DNA of 64,000 nucleotides, taken from Sphingomonas sp. CCH10-B3 (GTDB lineage: Bacteria; Pseudomonadota; Alphaproteobacteria; Sphingomonadales; Sphingomonadaceae). The notes beneath the pieces were generated by a model. That model saw nothing but the letters and a program-made list of their open reading frames with translations. It did not search any database and was not told the origin of the DNA. A program made the position numbers and the translations under genes. The stretch covers positions 1-64,000 of the forward strand of contig NZ_LSIJ01000061.1 of NCBI RefSeq assembly GCF_001556185.1, read 5' to 3'. Of the stretch, positions 11,064 to 20,437 are shown piece after piece; the first letter of the stretch is position 1; every line of letters begins with the position of its first letter.

Positions 11064-12059
11064 ATGAGCATGATTTTGGCGGTGCTGGTGGCATTGCTGG
11101 TGCTGGTGATCATGTTCCTGGTCGCCAGCCTGAAGATGGTCCGCCAAGGCTTTGAATATACAATCGAACATTTCGGGCGTTTCACCACGGTTGCGCGGCC
11201 GGGGCTGAATTTCTACCCCGCCTTTTTCTATCAGGTCGGCCGGCGCATCAACATGATGGAGCAAGTGCTCGATGTGCCGCAGCAGGAAATCATCACCAAG
11301 GACAATGCGATGGTCGCCGTCGACGGGGTGGTGTTCTTCCAGGTGCTCGACGCTGCCAAGGCCGCTTATGAAGTGTCCGACCTGTTCGTCGCGATCATGC
11401 AGCTCGCCACCACCAATCTGCGCACGGTGATGGGGTCGATGGACCTCGACGAGCTACTGTCGAAGCGCGACGACATTAACGCGCGGCTGCTGAGCGTCGT
11501 TGATCACGCCACCAATCCCTGGGGCGTCAAGATCACCCGCGTCGAGATCAAGGACATCCGCCCGCCGGTCGACATCGTCAACGCAATGGCGCGGCAGATG
11601 AAAGCCGAGCGCGAGAAACGCGCCAACATCCTCGAAGCGGAAGGCGCGCGCGCGTCGGAAATTCTCCGCGCCGAAGGCCAGAAGCAGGCCCGCATTCTCG
11701 AAGCCGAAGGCCGCAAGGAATCGGCCTATCGCGATGCCGAAGCGCGCGAGCGTGCCGCCGAGGCCGAAGCCAAGGCGACGCAGCTCGTCTCGGACGCGAT
11801 CGAACAGGGCAGCGCGCAGGCGATCAACTATTTCATCGCGCAGAAATATGTCGAGGCGGTCGGCAAATTCGCGACGAGCAGCAATGCCAAGACGATCCTG
11901 TTCCCGGTCGAGGCGACCAATTTGATCGGCACGCTCGGCGGCATCGGTGCGCTGGCGAAAGAAGCGTTCGGCGAACAGCCGCCCGCGCCGCCGCGCCCCC
12001 CGGCACCGCCCAAACAGCCCTGGGCCAAGACTCTGCCCGACGACGCCACCGGCCAGTGA
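11064..12059 (+). CDS. SPFH/Band-7 membrane protein (QmcA/paraslipin-like)
   Basis: A 331-residue stomatin/prohibitin-family protein. One N-terminal transmembrane helix (SMILAVLVALLVLVIMFLVA) is followed by the SPFH domain, which covers about residues 25-190, and then a long heptad-rich coiled coil with repeated EAEGARASEIL / EAEGRKESAY units. The tail is a proline-rich PPAPPRPPAPPK segment. ATG 11064 follows AGGAG by about 9 nt. Such proteins form large membrane-bound rings or microdomains and often control membrane proteases. An NfeD-family gene follows after 7 nt; SPFH-NfeD pairs are a common conserved operon whose partners work together. Confidence 0.9.
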   Translation: MSMILAVLVALLVLVIMFLVASLKMVRQGFEYTIEHFGRFTTVARPGLNFYPAFFYQVGRRINMMEQVLDVPQQEIITKDNAMVAVDGVVFFQVLDAAKAAYEVSDLFVAIMQLATTNLRTVMGSMDLDELLSKRDDINARLLSVVDHATNPWGVKITRVEIKDIRPPVDIVNAMARQMKAEREKRANILEAEGARASEILRAEGQKQARILEAEGRKESAYRDAEARERAAEAEAKATQLVSDAIEQGSAQAINYFIAQKYVEAVGKFATSSNAKTILFPVEATNLIGTLGGIGALAKEAFGEQPPAPPRPPAPPKQPWAKTLPDDATGQ

Positions 12060-12066
12060 CGCGGTA

Positions 12067-12537
12067 ATGGACGCAGGCGCGATCATGGGCAGTGCGGGCC
12101 TGATCTGGATCCTGATTGCGGTGGCGCTGGTCGCCGGCGAACTGCTCAGCCCCGGCGTCTTCCTCATTTTTCTCGCGGTCGGAGCGCTCGCGACGGGGCT
12201 GACGACACTCGCAATTCCGGTGCCCTTTCTGCTCCAGCTGCTGTCGTTCACCGCGTGGAGCGCGGTTGCAGTTGCGATCGGACGGCGCTGGTACACCCAG
12301 TTTCCGGTGCCTTCGGCCGATCCGCTGCTCAACGACCGCGCGGCGCGGATGGTCGGCGAAACGGTGGTGGTAGTCGAAGCGATCAGCGACGGTCGTGGCC
12401 GCGTGCGCATCGGCGACAGCGAATGGCTGGCGGCAGGCGCCGATGCCCCCGCCGGTGCGCGCGTCCGGGTGGTCGCGGTGCGCGACAGCACGGTGATCAC
12501 CGAGCCGCTGCCACCGCTCGCCCCGCCGGTCGGCTGA
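12067..12537 (+). CDS. NfeD-family membrane protein
   Basis: A 156-residue protein with two to three transmembrane helices (GLIWILIAVALVAGELL, VFLIFLAVGALATGL, FLLQLLSFTAWSAVAVAIG) and a C-terminal OB-fold-like NfeD domain (RMVGETVVVVEAISDG... VRIGDSEWLA... GARVRVVAVRDSTVI). ATG 12067 lies 7 nt after the SPFH stop. Family knowledge links this short NfeD form (YbbK/YqiJ type) to SPFH proteins, where its OB domain is thought to contact the SPFH ring. The gene pair is intact and probably cotranscribed. Confidence 0.88.
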   Translation: MDAGAIMGSAGLIWILIAVALVAGELLSPGVFLIFLAVGALATGLTTLAIPVPFLLQLLSFTAWSAVAVAIGRRWYTQFPVPSADPLLNDRAARMVGETVVVVEAISDGRGRVRIGDSEWLAAGADAPAGARVRVVAVRDSTVITEPLPPLAPPVG

Positions 12538-12641
12538 CGCGCTTCATCCTGTCACAGTCGCTTGCTAGCCTGCCCTTTGACCGGGCGGGCGGAACTGCCG
12601 ATCCGCCTGAAGTCGAACGATAGTTGCAAGGAGCGAATCGT

Positions 12642-13040
12642 ATGAGCATTTTCGGCGCGATCAAGGACGCCATCTGGGGCAAGAAGGCCGAGGCCGCCCC
12701 TGCCCCCGCCCCCACGCCTGCCGTTGAAGCGGCACCTGTCGAAGCCGCACCGGCGCCTGCCCCGGCCGAAACGCCGATGACGCGCGCCGAAATCGAATCG
12801 CTGCTCGGCCAGATTGCGTCGACCACCGGTTCGGACCTCAACTGGCAGACCTCGATCGTCGATCTGATGAAGCTGATCGGCCTCGACCCCAGCCTCGCCA
12901 ACCGCAAGGAACTGGCCGAAGAACTCGGCTACACCGGCGAGAAGGATGGCAGCGCGGAAATGAACATCTGGCTGCACGAGCAGGTGATGTCGCGCCTCGC
13001 CGCGCACGGCGGCACCACGCCCGAAGAACTGACCCGCTGA
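12642..13040 (+). CDS. DUF3597-domain protein
   Basis: A 132-residue protein starting MSIFGAIKDAIWGKK, with a good AAGGAG site upstream of ATG 12642. After an alanine/proline-rich linker (about residues 18-48) there is a compact helical C-terminal domain (LLGQIASTTGSDLNWQTSIV, DLMKLIGLDPSLANRKELAE, ELGYTG, MNIWLHEQVMSRLAAHGG). This matches DUF3597 as I know it, a domain also described in LysM-containing cell-envelope proteins. Its function is unknown. No LysM motif is present here. A strong hairpin follows directly, so the gene ends its own transcript. Confidence 0.75.
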   Translation: MSIFGAIKDAIWGKKAEAAPAPAPTPAVEAAPVEAAPAPAPAETPMTRAEIESLLGQIASTTGSDLNWQTSIVDLMKLIGLDPSLANRKELAEELGYTGEKDGSAEMNIWLHEQVMSRLAAHGGTTPEELTR

Positions 13041-13048
13041 TACGCAAA

Positions 13049-13079
13049 GGGCGGGGCCGGCGCGCAGCCGACCCCGCCC
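13049..13079. terminator. Strong GC hairpin between convergent genes
   Basis: A 13-bp stem (GGGCGGGGCCGGC pairing with GCCGACCCCGCCC, one mismatch) has a 5-nt loop. It lies 8 nt after the DUF3597 stop and 22 nt beyond the stop of the convergent DUF937-like gene. No long T-run follows on either strand, so it may be a weak or bidirectional terminator or an mRNA 3'-end stabiliser. Confidence 0.6.
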
Positions 13080-13101
13080 CTGTTCGCGCGACGCTCAGCG
13101 C

Positions 13102-13506
13102 TTAGTTCTTGCCGCCGAGCAGCCCGCCCGCCATGCCGGCGATGTCGTCGAGCGGATTGCCGTCGCCGTCGCGGTCGAGCATCCCGGCCACCGTGCCCAT
13201 GATGCCCCCGGCGCCGCCCTGCGCGCCTGCCGCACCCGCGCCTCCGGTTGCCGCCGCAATGATCGACGCATAATTGGCAAGCGAGCCTTCGCCGCCGATA
13301 TGGCCGACGATCTGCTGCAGAATGTCGGCTGAAATGCCGGTGCTGCTCGCCGCCGTCGCGACGGTATCACCCGGCTCGGGATGCGCCTTGGCGAGTGCGC
13401 TGACCGCCATTTCGGCCATTTCGGGGCTCAGCCCGACCTTGGTCGCCATGTTGGTGAGGTCGAAATTGGGGCCGAGTTGCGCAAGCAGTCCGTCGAGCAT
13501 TCCCAT
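13102..13506 (-). CDS. DUF937/YidB-like small protein
   Basis: A 134-residue protein starting at ATG 13506 with GGAGGG about 7 nt upstream. It is made of short amphipathic helices: MGMLDGLLAQLG, NMATKVGLSPEMAEMAVSAL, ISADILQQIVGHIGG. A glycine/alanine-rich stretch follows, then a calcium-loop-like DRDGDGNPLDD and a C-terminal GGLLGG. This layout resembles DUF937/YidB proteins, which are small and uncharacterised. It has no signal peptide. Nothing nearby explains its role. The aspartate-rich loop could bind a metal ion, but this is unproven. Confidence 0.65.
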   Translation of the reverse strand: MGMLDGLLAQLGPNFDLTNMATKVGLSPEMAEMAVSALAKAHPEPGDTVATAASSTGISADILQQIVGHIGGEGSLANYASIIAAATGGAGAAGAQGGAGGIMGTVAGMLDRDGDGNPLDDIAGMAGGLLGGKN

Positions 13507-13644
13507 GGTTGATCCCTCCGCTTCGTTGATCACGCAGAGCTTACCACAATGGCCGCGCCCACGCGACCGCGATGACCGGCGACGCAACGAATTCGCAAGC
13601 GACAGCCGCTATGCCGATGGTGCCACTCGCAAGGGATTGCTGCG

Positions 13645-14073
13645 ATGTTCGATTTCGGCCGGATGATCGAATTGGCGAGCGATCGCTTTCCGCCGCACCC
13701 GCGCGACGGGGAACTCGTCAACGGCGGCCATGGCTTTGCACTCGCTGAATTTCTCGCCTCGGCGCTCGCGCAGCATGGCCTGACGGTCCGCGCGCTCATC
13801 GCCGAGGACTGGGGCTGGTACGCCGAGGTCGACAACCCCGATTTTCCGCTCGCCTTCGGCTGCACCAGCTTCGGCGCGCGCGATTTCCTGATCCAGTTCA
13901 TGCCCGACAAGCCGGTGATCCGCCGCCTGTTCCGCAAGATCGACACCCGCGCGGTGACGCAGCGCCTTGCAGATGCAGTATTCGACATATTGAGCGCCGA
14001 CGGCGTCGCCCTACGCGGCCCCGCCTGGGTCGATAAGGTCAGCGCGACGCTCGGTGACGACCCCGTCGATTGA
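13645..14073 (+). CDS. Hypothetical protein, 142 residues
   Basis: I do not recognise this protein. It is a soluble, mixed alpha/beta-looking polypeptide with the tryptophan-rich segment IAEDWGWYAEVDNPDFPLAFGC near residue 52 and a basic helix IRRLFRKIDTRAVTQRL. ATG 13645 has AAGGGA about 8 nt upstream. Its last 63 nt overlap the 3' end of the convergent gene at 14011-14526, so both C-termini (about 20 codons each) are encoded by the same DNA. The overlap makes either C-terminus hard to change independently. Confidence 0.7.
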   Translation: MFDFGRMIELASDRFPPHPRDGELVNGGHGFALAEFLASALAQHGLTVRALIAEDWGWYAEVDNPDFPLAFGCTSFGARDFLIQFMPDKPVIRRLFRKIDTRAVTQRLADAVFDILSADGVALRGPAWVDKVSATLGDDPVD

Positions 14074-14526
14074 CTCGCCCGTCGACGGCAGCGGCGCCAG
14101 ATCGGGCGGCACAAAGCCCCGCCGCGCCGCCACCGAAAACAACCGCGCGCGACTGTAAAAGCGCAGCGGCCAGTCCCGCCTGCCGATCGGCGACATCAGC
14201 AAGGCATTGGCGGACGCGGCCAAATTGCCCGACGCCTCTCCGGCCAGGTGCAGCCGAACACCCTGCACGAACACCCGCGTGATGGTGTCGTGATAGCCCT
14301 GACTGTCGTCGTTCACCCCGCCAACCGCGACATTATAGCCCGAGATGATCGCCGCGATCTGCGCATCGACGTCGATGTCGAGCCGCTCGCGCAGCAGATA
14401 GAGGCAGGCGGCGAGATGCGCCTCGTGCGTCCACTCGGGGCGCGGCAGGCTGTGGTCGAGCAGGCCTTCGCCGATGCGGATCACATCGGCGTCGGTTGCG
14501 AACAGGCGGGGCAGCGGATCGGTCAT
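14011..14526 (-). CDS. Hypothetical protein with WTHEAHLA motif
   Basis: A 171-residue soluble protein of a family I cannot name. A conserved-looking block LPRPEWTHEAHLAACLYLL contains two histidines three residues apart. A second histidine-containing segment is GYHDTITRVFVQG, and the C-terminal part has WPLRFYSRARLFSVAARRGFVPPDL. The histidines could form a metal or substrate site, which is an inference. It lies 42 nt downstream of pckA on the same strand and may share its transcript. Its 3' end overlaps the opposite gene by 63 nt. Confidence 0.7.
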   Translation of the reverse strand: MTDPLPRLFATDADVIRIGEGLLDHSLPRPEWTHEAHLAACLYLLRERLDIDVDAQIAAIISGYNVAVGGVNDDSQGYHDTITRVFVQGVRLHLAGEASGNLAASANALLMSPIGRRDWPLRFYSRARLFSVAARRGFVPPDLAPLPSTGESIDGVVTERRADLIDPGGAA

Positions 14527-14568
14527 GTCGGGCTTTCCTCGAAAGGGTGGCCCGGCTTGAACGGGCGT

Positions 14569-16176
14569 TCAGGCGGGCTGGCTTACCTTGGGCGCTGATT
14601 GTCGCACGCCCTCGTCGACATGATCCGCGAATTGCGCGAAATTCTCGACAAACTGGTCGACGAGCTTCGCCGCAGTCGCGTCATAGTCGGCCTTGTCGGC
14701 CCAGGTTTCGCGCGGATCGAGAATCGCTGCGTCGACGCCCGGCACCGCCACCGGTACCTTGAAGCCGAAATTGGGATCGGTGCGGAATTCGACATCGTTC
14801 AGGCGCCCGTCGAGCGCCGCGTTGAGCAGCGCACGCGTCGCCTTGATCGGCATGCGGTGGCCGACGCCATATTTGCCGCCGGTCCAGCCGGTGTTGACCA
14901 GCCAGCAATCGACGCCGCCCTTGGCGATCCGCTCCTTGAGCAGATTACCATAGACGCTTGGATGGCGCGGCATGAACGGCGCGCCGAAACAGGTCGAGAA
15001 GGTCGCTTCGGGCTCGGTCACGCCGATCTCGGTGCCCGCGACTCGCGCGGTATAGCCCGACAGGAAGTGATACATCGCCTGTTCGGGCGTCAGCTTGGCG
15101 ATCGGCGGCAGCACGCCATAAGCGTCGGCGGTCAGCATCACGATGTTGCGCGGCACCGGTCCCATATTGGCGGCGCTCGCATTGGGGATGAAGTCGATCG
15201 GATAGGCACCGCGCGTATTTTCCGCGAGCCGCGCATCGTCGAGGTCGAGCAGGCGCGTCTCGGGGTCGATCACGACATTTTCGAGCACAGTGCCGAACCG
15301 CTTGGTGGTCGCGTAGATTTCGGGCTCTGCCTCGGCCGACAGGCGGATCATCTTGGCATAGCAGCCGCCTTCGAAATTGAAGACGGCGGTGTCCGACCAG
15401 CCATGCTCGTCATCGCCGATCAGCGTGCGGCTGGCATCGGCGCTCAGCGTCGTCTTGCCGGTACCCGACAGGCCAAAGAACACAGCGGTATCGCCATTGG
15501 GGCCGATATTGGCCGAACAATGCATCGGCATGATGCCCTGCACCGGCAGCAGATAATTGAGCAGGCCGAATACCGACTTCTTCATTTCACCGGCATATTG
15601 CGTGCCACCGATCAGGATCAGCTTTTCGGTGAAATTGACCGCAATCACCGTCTCGCTGCGGCAGCCGTGGCGCGCGGGATCGGCAACGAAGCTCGGCAGG
15701 TCGATGATCGTATAGTCGGGCTCGAACCCTGCCAGTTCCTCGGCGCGCGGGCGCACCAGCATCGTGCGGATGAACAGATTGTGCCACGCCAGTTCATTGA
15801 TCACGCGCACGCGCACGCGGTGTTCGGGCTGCGATCCACCGTAAAGATCCTGCACGAACAGCGTGTCCTTCGCTTCCAGCGCGGCCAGAAAATCGGCCTT
15901 CAGCGCGGCGAAATGCTCCGGCGCCATCGGCTTGTTCGATTTGCCCCACCAGATGGTGCTGTCGGTCTCGGCGTCACGAACGGTGAACTTGTCCTGCGCC
16001 GACCGACCCGTGCAGCGACCGGTTTCGACCACCAGCGGGCCATCCGCCGCCAACATCCCTTCACCCCGGCGAATCGCCTGTTCGACCAGCGGCGCGGTGA
16101 TCAGGTTCCAGTGCACCGTCGCCTGCGTGCGAATGCCCTGCGACTCGAGTCCCTTGATGGGGCTTCGTTCGGTCAC
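14569..16176 (-). CDS. pckA: Phosphoenolpyruvate carboxykinase (ATP)
   Basis: The gluconeogenic enzyme converting oxaloacetate and ATP to phosphoenolpyruvate, CO2 and ADP. I choose GTG 16176 because AGGAGA sits about 7 nt upstream; the frame extends 17 codons further without family similarity. The 535-residue protein has the kinase P-loop GLSGTGKTT (about residues 235-243), the metal/substrate segment IGDDEHGW, the YAGEMKK lysine region (195-200) and the C-terminal [12 protein letters not shown] block. It is divergent from chvI with 176 nt between. In alphaproteobacteria pckA is classically next to chvI-chvG, and ChvI has been implicated in pckA control, so that gap is a candidate ChvI target. 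Confidence 0.97.
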   Translation of the reverse strand: MTERSPIKGLESQGIRTQATVHWNLITAPLVEQAIRRGEGMLAADGPLVVETGRCTGRSAQDKFTVRDAETDSTIWWGKSNKPMAPEHFAALKADFLAALEAKDTLFVQDLYGGSQPEHRVRVRVINELAWHNLFIRTMLVRPRAEELAGFEPDYTIIDLPSFVADPARHGCRSETVIAVNFTEKLILIGGTQYAGEMKKSVFGLLNYLLPVQGIMPMHCSANIGPNGDTAVFFGLSGTGKTTLSADASRTLIGDDEHGWSDTAVFNFEGGCYAKMIRLSAEAEPEIYATTKRFGTVLENVVIDPETRLLDLDDARLAENTRGAYPIDFIPNASAANMGPVPRNIVMLTADAYGVLPPIAKLTPEQAMYHFLSGYTARVAGTEIGVTEPEATFSTCFGAPFMPRHPSVYGNLLKERIAKGGVDCWLVNTGWTGGKYGVGHRMPIKATRALLNAALDGRLNDVEFRTDPNFGFKVPVAVPGVDAAILDPRETWADKADYDATAAKLVDQFVENFAQFADHVDEGVRQSAPKVSQPA

Positions 16177-16352
16177 GTCATCTTCTCCTAAAAACTCCCA
16201 CGCGCTGCCCCGACCAGGCCAGCGCATACGTATGCTGGGGGGCGCATATCGCCGCGCCGCGTTCGGGTCAAATGGCAGCGACCGCCGCCCGCGCGGCGCT
16301 GATCGCCAGCCGGTTGAGCAGGCGCGCGCTTTGTCCTAGGCGTTACAGCGTG

Positions 16353-17063
16353 ATGACCGCTTCGATCGCTCTCGTCGATGACGACCGCAATATCCTGACC
16401 TCGGTATCGATCGCGCTGCAGGCCGAAGGCTTTGTGACGCGCGTCTATTCCGAAGGCGAAACCGCACTCAAGGCGCTGATCGACAATCCACCCGATCTCG
16501 CGATTTTCGACATCAAGATGCCGCGGATGGACGGGCTCGAACTGCTGCGGCGGCTGCGCGAAAAATCGGCGCTGCCGGTTATCTTCCTGACCAGCAAGGA
16601 CGACGAGCTCGACGAAGCGCTCGGCCTTGCAATGGGTGCCGACGATTACATCGCCAAGCCCTTTTCGCAGCGGCTGTTGATCGCCCGCATCCGCGCGATC
16701 CTGCGCCGCGCCGAACTGGCGCAGCCGCCCGCCCCCGGTGCCGAAGCCGCGCCGCCGACCGAAATCCTCGAACGCGGACGCCTCGCGATGGACCCGGCGC
16801 GCCACCGCGTCACTTGGGACGGCAAGCCGGTGACGCTGACCGTAACCGAATTCCTGATTCTGGAAACGCTCGCGCAGCGCCCCGGGATCGTCAAGAATCG
16901 CAATCAGCTGATGGATGCCGCCTATCAGGACGACATCTATGTCGACGATCGCACGATCGACAGCCACATCAAGCGCGTGCGCCGCAAATTCCGCCAGGTC
17001 GACCCCGATTTCGACGCGATCGAAACGCTCTACGGCGCGGGATATCGTTATTCCGAGGAATGA
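16353..17063 (+). CDS. chvI: ChvI-type response regulator (OmpR family)
   Basis: A cytosolic DNA-binding response regulator of the ChvG-ChvI two-component system, which in rhizobia and Caulobacter relatives reports envelope or acid stress. ATG 16353 gives 236 residues. The receiver domain (1-120) has the acidic pocket VDDD and phospho-acceptor D53 in [10 protein letters not shown], with K in the KPF motif. The winged-helix effector domain (about 140-235) has [12 protein letters not shown] and [15 protein letters not shown]. chvG starts inside its stop codon region. Synteny with pckA on one side and hprK/rapZ on the other supports ChvI rather than another OmpR paralogue. Confidence 0.93.
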   Translation: MTASIALVDDDRNILTSVSIALQAEGFVTRVYSEGETALKALIDNPPDLAIFDIKMPRMDGLELLRRLREKSALPVIFLTSKDDELDEALGLAMGADDYIAKPFSQRLLIARIRAILRRAELAQPPAPGAEAAPPTEILERGRLAMDPARHRVTWDGKPVTLTVTEFLILETLAQRPGIVKNRNQLMDAAYQDDIYVDDRTIDSHIKRVRRKFRQVDPDFDAIETLYGAGYRYSEE

Positions 17064-18603
17064 CTTCGAACCCGAGCTGACGCTGCGATGGTCGGGCCGC
17101 GTTTCGCTGACGCGGCGGATTCTGGCGGTCAACATCTTTGCGCTCGCGATGCTGGCGGGCGGCTTTTTCTACCTCGATTCGTACCGAAGCCGCATCGTCG
17201 ACAGCCGCGTGGCGCAAGCCCGACGCGAAGCGATGCTGATTGCCGCCGCCCTCAACGCAGTACCGGAGCGAGAGCGTCGGGCGCTTGCTCTTGAACTCGC
17301 GCGCGACTCTGATGTCCGGCTGCGCCTGTTCGCGCGGAGTGGGGTCGAAACTGCCGACACGCGCGCGATGGGTTTGCGCAATTTCGTGCTGATCGATCCC
17401 GACAAACAGGGCTTCGGCCCGGTGGCGGGACGGTTTCTCGACGCGATGATCGACACCGTGGTCGGCGCCGAACGTGCGCCGCTTTATCGCGAGCGCGTCT
17501 CGGGCAGCGTCTGGCCCGATGTCGCCGCCGCGCTATCGAGCGGCGCGCCCGCCGCCAGCGTTTGGCGCGCGCCCGACCGCACGCCGATCATCACCGCAGC
17601 CGCGCCGCTTTCGGGCGGCGGGGTGGTGATGACCGCCAACAATGCACGCGACATCACCGCGACGGTGCGGATCGAACGGTTCCGGCTGTCGATCGTGCTC
17701 GCGGTAGTGACGATCGTGTCGATCTACCTGTCGCTGTTCCTTGCCCGCACCATTGTCGGGCCGCTGCGACGGCTGGCGCGGGCAGCAGTGCGGGTCCGGC
17801 TGGGGCGCGCGCGCGAAGTCGTGGTGCCGCGCCTGCCCGATCGCCGCGACGAGATCGGCAGCCTCGCCCGCGCCATTTCCGACATGAGCCAGGCCCTGCG
17901 CGCGCGCATCGACGCGACCGAGGCGTTCGCGGCCGACGTGACGCACGAGCTCAAGAACCCGCTGGCCTCGCTGCGTTCGGCGGTCGACAGCCTGGCCAAT
18001 GTCCGCCAGCCGGCGCTGCAGGAGCAATTGCTGGCGGTGATCCGCGACGACATCCACCGCCTAGACCGGCTGATTTCCGACATTTCGGAAGCATCGCGGC
18101 TCGACGCGCAGCTCAGTCGAGCGAAATTCGAGCCAATCGATATTGCCGCGATGATCGACGCGCTCGCCGCCTCGCGCGCGGCGCGCGGGATCGAGCGCGG
18201 CGTCCGGCTCAAGATCGACCGCGGCGATGGCAACCCGATCTGTGTTGCTGGCGAAGGTGCCCGGCTCGAACGCGTGTTCGAAAATCTGATCGACAATGCG
18301 CTGTCCTTTTCGCCCGACGACGGCATGATCACGGTCGCGCTGGCGCGCACTGCCGAAGACGCCGTGATCCGCGTCGAGGACGAAGGGCCCGGCGTGCCGC
18401 CTGAATCGCGCGAAGCCATCTTTCGGCGCTTCCACTCGATCCGCCCCGAAAGCGAAGCCTTTGGCAAACATTCGGGGCTCGGGCTGGCAATTGCGCGTAC
18501 GATCGTCGATGGGCATCAAGGCACGATCACCGTCGAATCGCGCGATGATCGCCTGAGCGGCGCGCGGTTCGTAGTGACCTTGCCGTTGGCCGACCCTCTC
18601 TGA
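17060..18603 (+). CDS. chvG: ChvG-type sensor histidine kinase, apparent frameshift near start
   Basis: An inner-membrane sensor kinase partnering ChvI. Two transmembrane helices (about [20 protein letters not shown] and [19 protein letters not shown]) flank a periplasmic sensor domain. HAMP, HisKA with the phospho-acceptor in [18 protein letters not shown], and HATPase_c ([24 protein letters not shown]) follow. The expected start is ATG 17060, overlapping the chvI stop (ATGA). From that ATG the frame hits TGA at 17078 after six codons. The kinase body reads in another frame from about 17065 ([17 protein letters not shown]) with no ATG/GTG/TTG ahead of the first helix outside chvI. One extra base after TCG at 17066-17068 would restore [14 protein letters not shown]. 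It could be a sequencing error, a real mutation, or initiation at a rare codon. Confidence 0.85.
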
Positions 18604-18619
18604 CGCTGGAGCCGCTTGC

Positions 18620-19063
18620 GTGACTGTCGTTTCATCCGAAACCCTGCACGTTTCCTGCGTCGCGATCGGCGACCACGCCGTGCTGATCGAGGGGCGTTCG
18701 GGCGCGGGCAAATCCGACCTCGCGCTCCGCCTGATCGATCGCGGCGCGCGGCTGGTGAGCGACGACTATACGCTGGTGATCCGCGACCGCGACCGGTTGC
18801 TCGCCACCGCGCCCGCCACGATTGCCGGCAAGATCGAAGTGCGCGGCATCGGCATCATCGCCATGCCTGCGGTCGAGCGCGTGCCGGTCGCGCTGCTGGT
18901 CGAGTTGAGCGACGATGTCGAGCGGATGCCGCCCGATATGGTTATCCGCACGATTGCCGGGATCAAGGTGCCCGTCATCGCGGTCGAGGGCCATTATGCC
19001 TCGGCGCCGATCAAGGTCGAACTCGCGCTCAAAACGCGAACCGCGCCCCGGACATCGGCATGA
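18620..19063 (+). CDS. hprK: Short HPr kinase/phosphorylase
   Basis: It phosphorylates or dephosphorylates the regulatory serine of HPr, encoded 1.4 kb downstream. At 147 residues it is the short alphaproteobacterial form that keeps only the C-terminal catalytic domain. The P-loop GRSGAGKS (25-32), the catalytic acidic pair in VSDDYTLV and the VRGIGII signature are present. The start is GTG 18620, 16 nt after chvG. Its stop overlaps the ATG of rapZ (ATGA). The chvG-hprK-rapZ-EIIA-HPr order links the phosphotransferase relay to ChvGI signalling. Confidence 0.93.
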   Translation: MTVVSSETLHVSCVAIGDHAVLIEGRSGAGKSDLALRLIDRGARLVSDDYTLVIRDRDRLLATAPATIAGKIEVRGIGIIAMPAVERVPVALLVELSDDVERMPPDMVIRTIAGIKVPVIAVEGHYASAPIKVELALKTRTAPRTSA

Positions 19064-20019
19064 GTCGCGACCGTCCGCGCGATATCCTGCTCGTTACCGG
19101 CATGTCGGGCGCGGGCAAGTCGACCGTGCTCAACGCGCTTGAGGACATGGGCTGGGAAGTGCTCGACAATCTGCCCGTGCGGCTGATCGATCGCTTGCTG
19201 GCGCCGATGCCCGGCGCGCGCCCCGACGAGCGCGACCGGCCGCTCGCCATCGGCATCGGCGCGCAGACCCGCGATTTCGATCCCGAACGCATCGTCAAGC
19301 TGATCAACCGGCTGCGCAGCGAGGACGGCCACGACATCGGCACGCTCTTCCTCGATTGCGCGGGGTCCGAGCTCGAGCGCCGCTATTCCGAAACGCGGCG
19401 GCGCCATCCGCTCGCGCTGGACCGGCCGGCGGCCGATGGCATCGCGCAGGAACGCGGATTGCTCGCCCCCTTGCGCAGCTGGGCGAACCGGCTGATCGAC
19501 ACCACCAATATGAGCGCCAATGCGCTGGCGACCCAGATCCGCACCACGTTCGCGCGGCAGGGGCTCGGCGAGCCGACGCTGTCGGTGATGTCGTTCGGCT
19601 TTGCCCGCGGGCTGCCGCGCGATGCCGATCTCGTGCTCGACATGCGGTTCCTGCGCAATCCGCACTGGGACGAGGCGCTGCGTCCCGGCACCGGGCTAGA
19701 CCCTGCGGTCGCTGCCTATGTCGCGCGCGATCCTGCTTATGACGGGGCGATGGAGGCGATCGACCGGCTGTTGCTGCTGCTGTTGCCGCGCTACCGCGCC
19801 GAGGGCAAAAGCTATGTGACGATTGCGTTCGGCTGCACTGGCGGGCGGCATCGGTCGGTGCATGTCGCCGAACGTACCGCTGCACGGTTGCGCGACGCGG
19901 GATTTTCGCCCACGGTCGCGCACCGCGATCTTGGCGCGGCGCCTCAGGACTCGCTCGAGGGCTTGCCGACCGCTACCGAACGCGAAGAGGCTCGCGAGCC
20001 GGGGACGATTTTGAAGTGA
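19060..20019 (+). CDS. rapZ: RNase adapter protein RapZ / YvcJ-like NTPase
   Basis: A 319-residue P-loop protein. In enterobacteria RapZ binds small RNAs and directs RNase E to control GlmS; its targets in alphaproteobacteria are less clear. ATG 19060 overlaps the hprK stop. The Walker A motif is GMSGAGKS (14-21), NMSANAL and LVLDMRFLRNPHWDE are family signatures, and the C-terminal domain has the FGCTGGRHRSVHVAE block that binds RNA or metabolite in E. coli RapZ. It lies between hprK and the EIIA gene and is very probably in the same transcript. Confidence 0.94.
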   Translation: MSRDRPRDILLVTGMSGAGKSTVLNALEDMGWEVLDNLPVRLIDRLLAPMPGARPDERDRPLAIGIGAQTRDFDPERIVKLINRLRSEDGHDIGTLFLDCAGSELERRYSETRRRHPLALDRPAADGIAQERGLLAPLRSWANRLIDTTNMSANALATQIRTTFARQGLGEPTLSVMSFGFARGLPRDADLVLDMRFLRNPHWDEALRPGTGLDPAVAAYVARDPAYDGAMEAIDRLLLLLLPRYRAEGKSYVTIAFGCTGGRHRSVHVAERTAARLRDAGFSPTVAHRDLGAAPQDSLEGLPTATEREEAREPGTILK

Positions 20020-20029
20020 TTCGACCATT

Positions 20030-20437
20030 ATGATCGGGCTGGTACTGGTAACCCACGGCCGCCTCGCCGCCGAATTCGTGACGGCGATGGAACATGTCGT
20101 CGGTGCGCAGGAGCGAATCGAGTCCATCGCGATCGGCCCGGACGATGACATGGAACTCCGGCGTGCCGACATCGCCGCCGCCATTGCGCGAGTCGACGAC
20201 GGCAGCGGCGTGATCGTGCTGACCGACCTGTTCGGCGGCACCCCGTCCAACTTGGCGATATCGCTGATGGTGCCGGGCCGGGTCGAAGTGATCGCGGGCA
20301 TCAACCTGCCGATGCTGATCCGGCTGGAAGGCGCGCGCAAGGCCCTGAAAGTGACCGAGGCAGTCGCCGCCGCGCGCGACGCCGGCCGCAAATACATCTC
20401 GGTCGCCTCGCAAGTATTGGGTGAAGCCGCCGCGTGA
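20030..20437 (+). CDS. PTS EIIA component, mannose family
   Basis: A 135-residue EIIA(Man)-type phosphocarrier (often named PtsM/ManX-like in alphaproteobacteria). The phosphorylatable histidine is H9 in LVLVTHGRLAAEF, and TDLFGGTPSN is the family signature. No sugar-transporting EIIB/EIIC is present, so it is likely regulatory rather than a transporter part. The stop overlaps the GTG of the HPr gene (GTGA). With HPr and HprK it forms an incomplete PTS; EI is not in this window. Confidence 0.92.
   Translation: MIGLVLVTHGRLAAEFVTAMEHVVGAQERIESIAIGPDDDMELRRADIAAAIARVDDGSGVIVLTDLFGGTPSNLAISLMVPGRVEVIAGINLPMLIRLEGARKALKVTEAVAAARDAGRKYISVASQVLGEAAA

Noticed and set aside
14599..16191. 530-codon plus-strand frame opposite pckA
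   Set aside because: Antisense of a well-supported enzyme; composition typical of shadow frames and no motifs.
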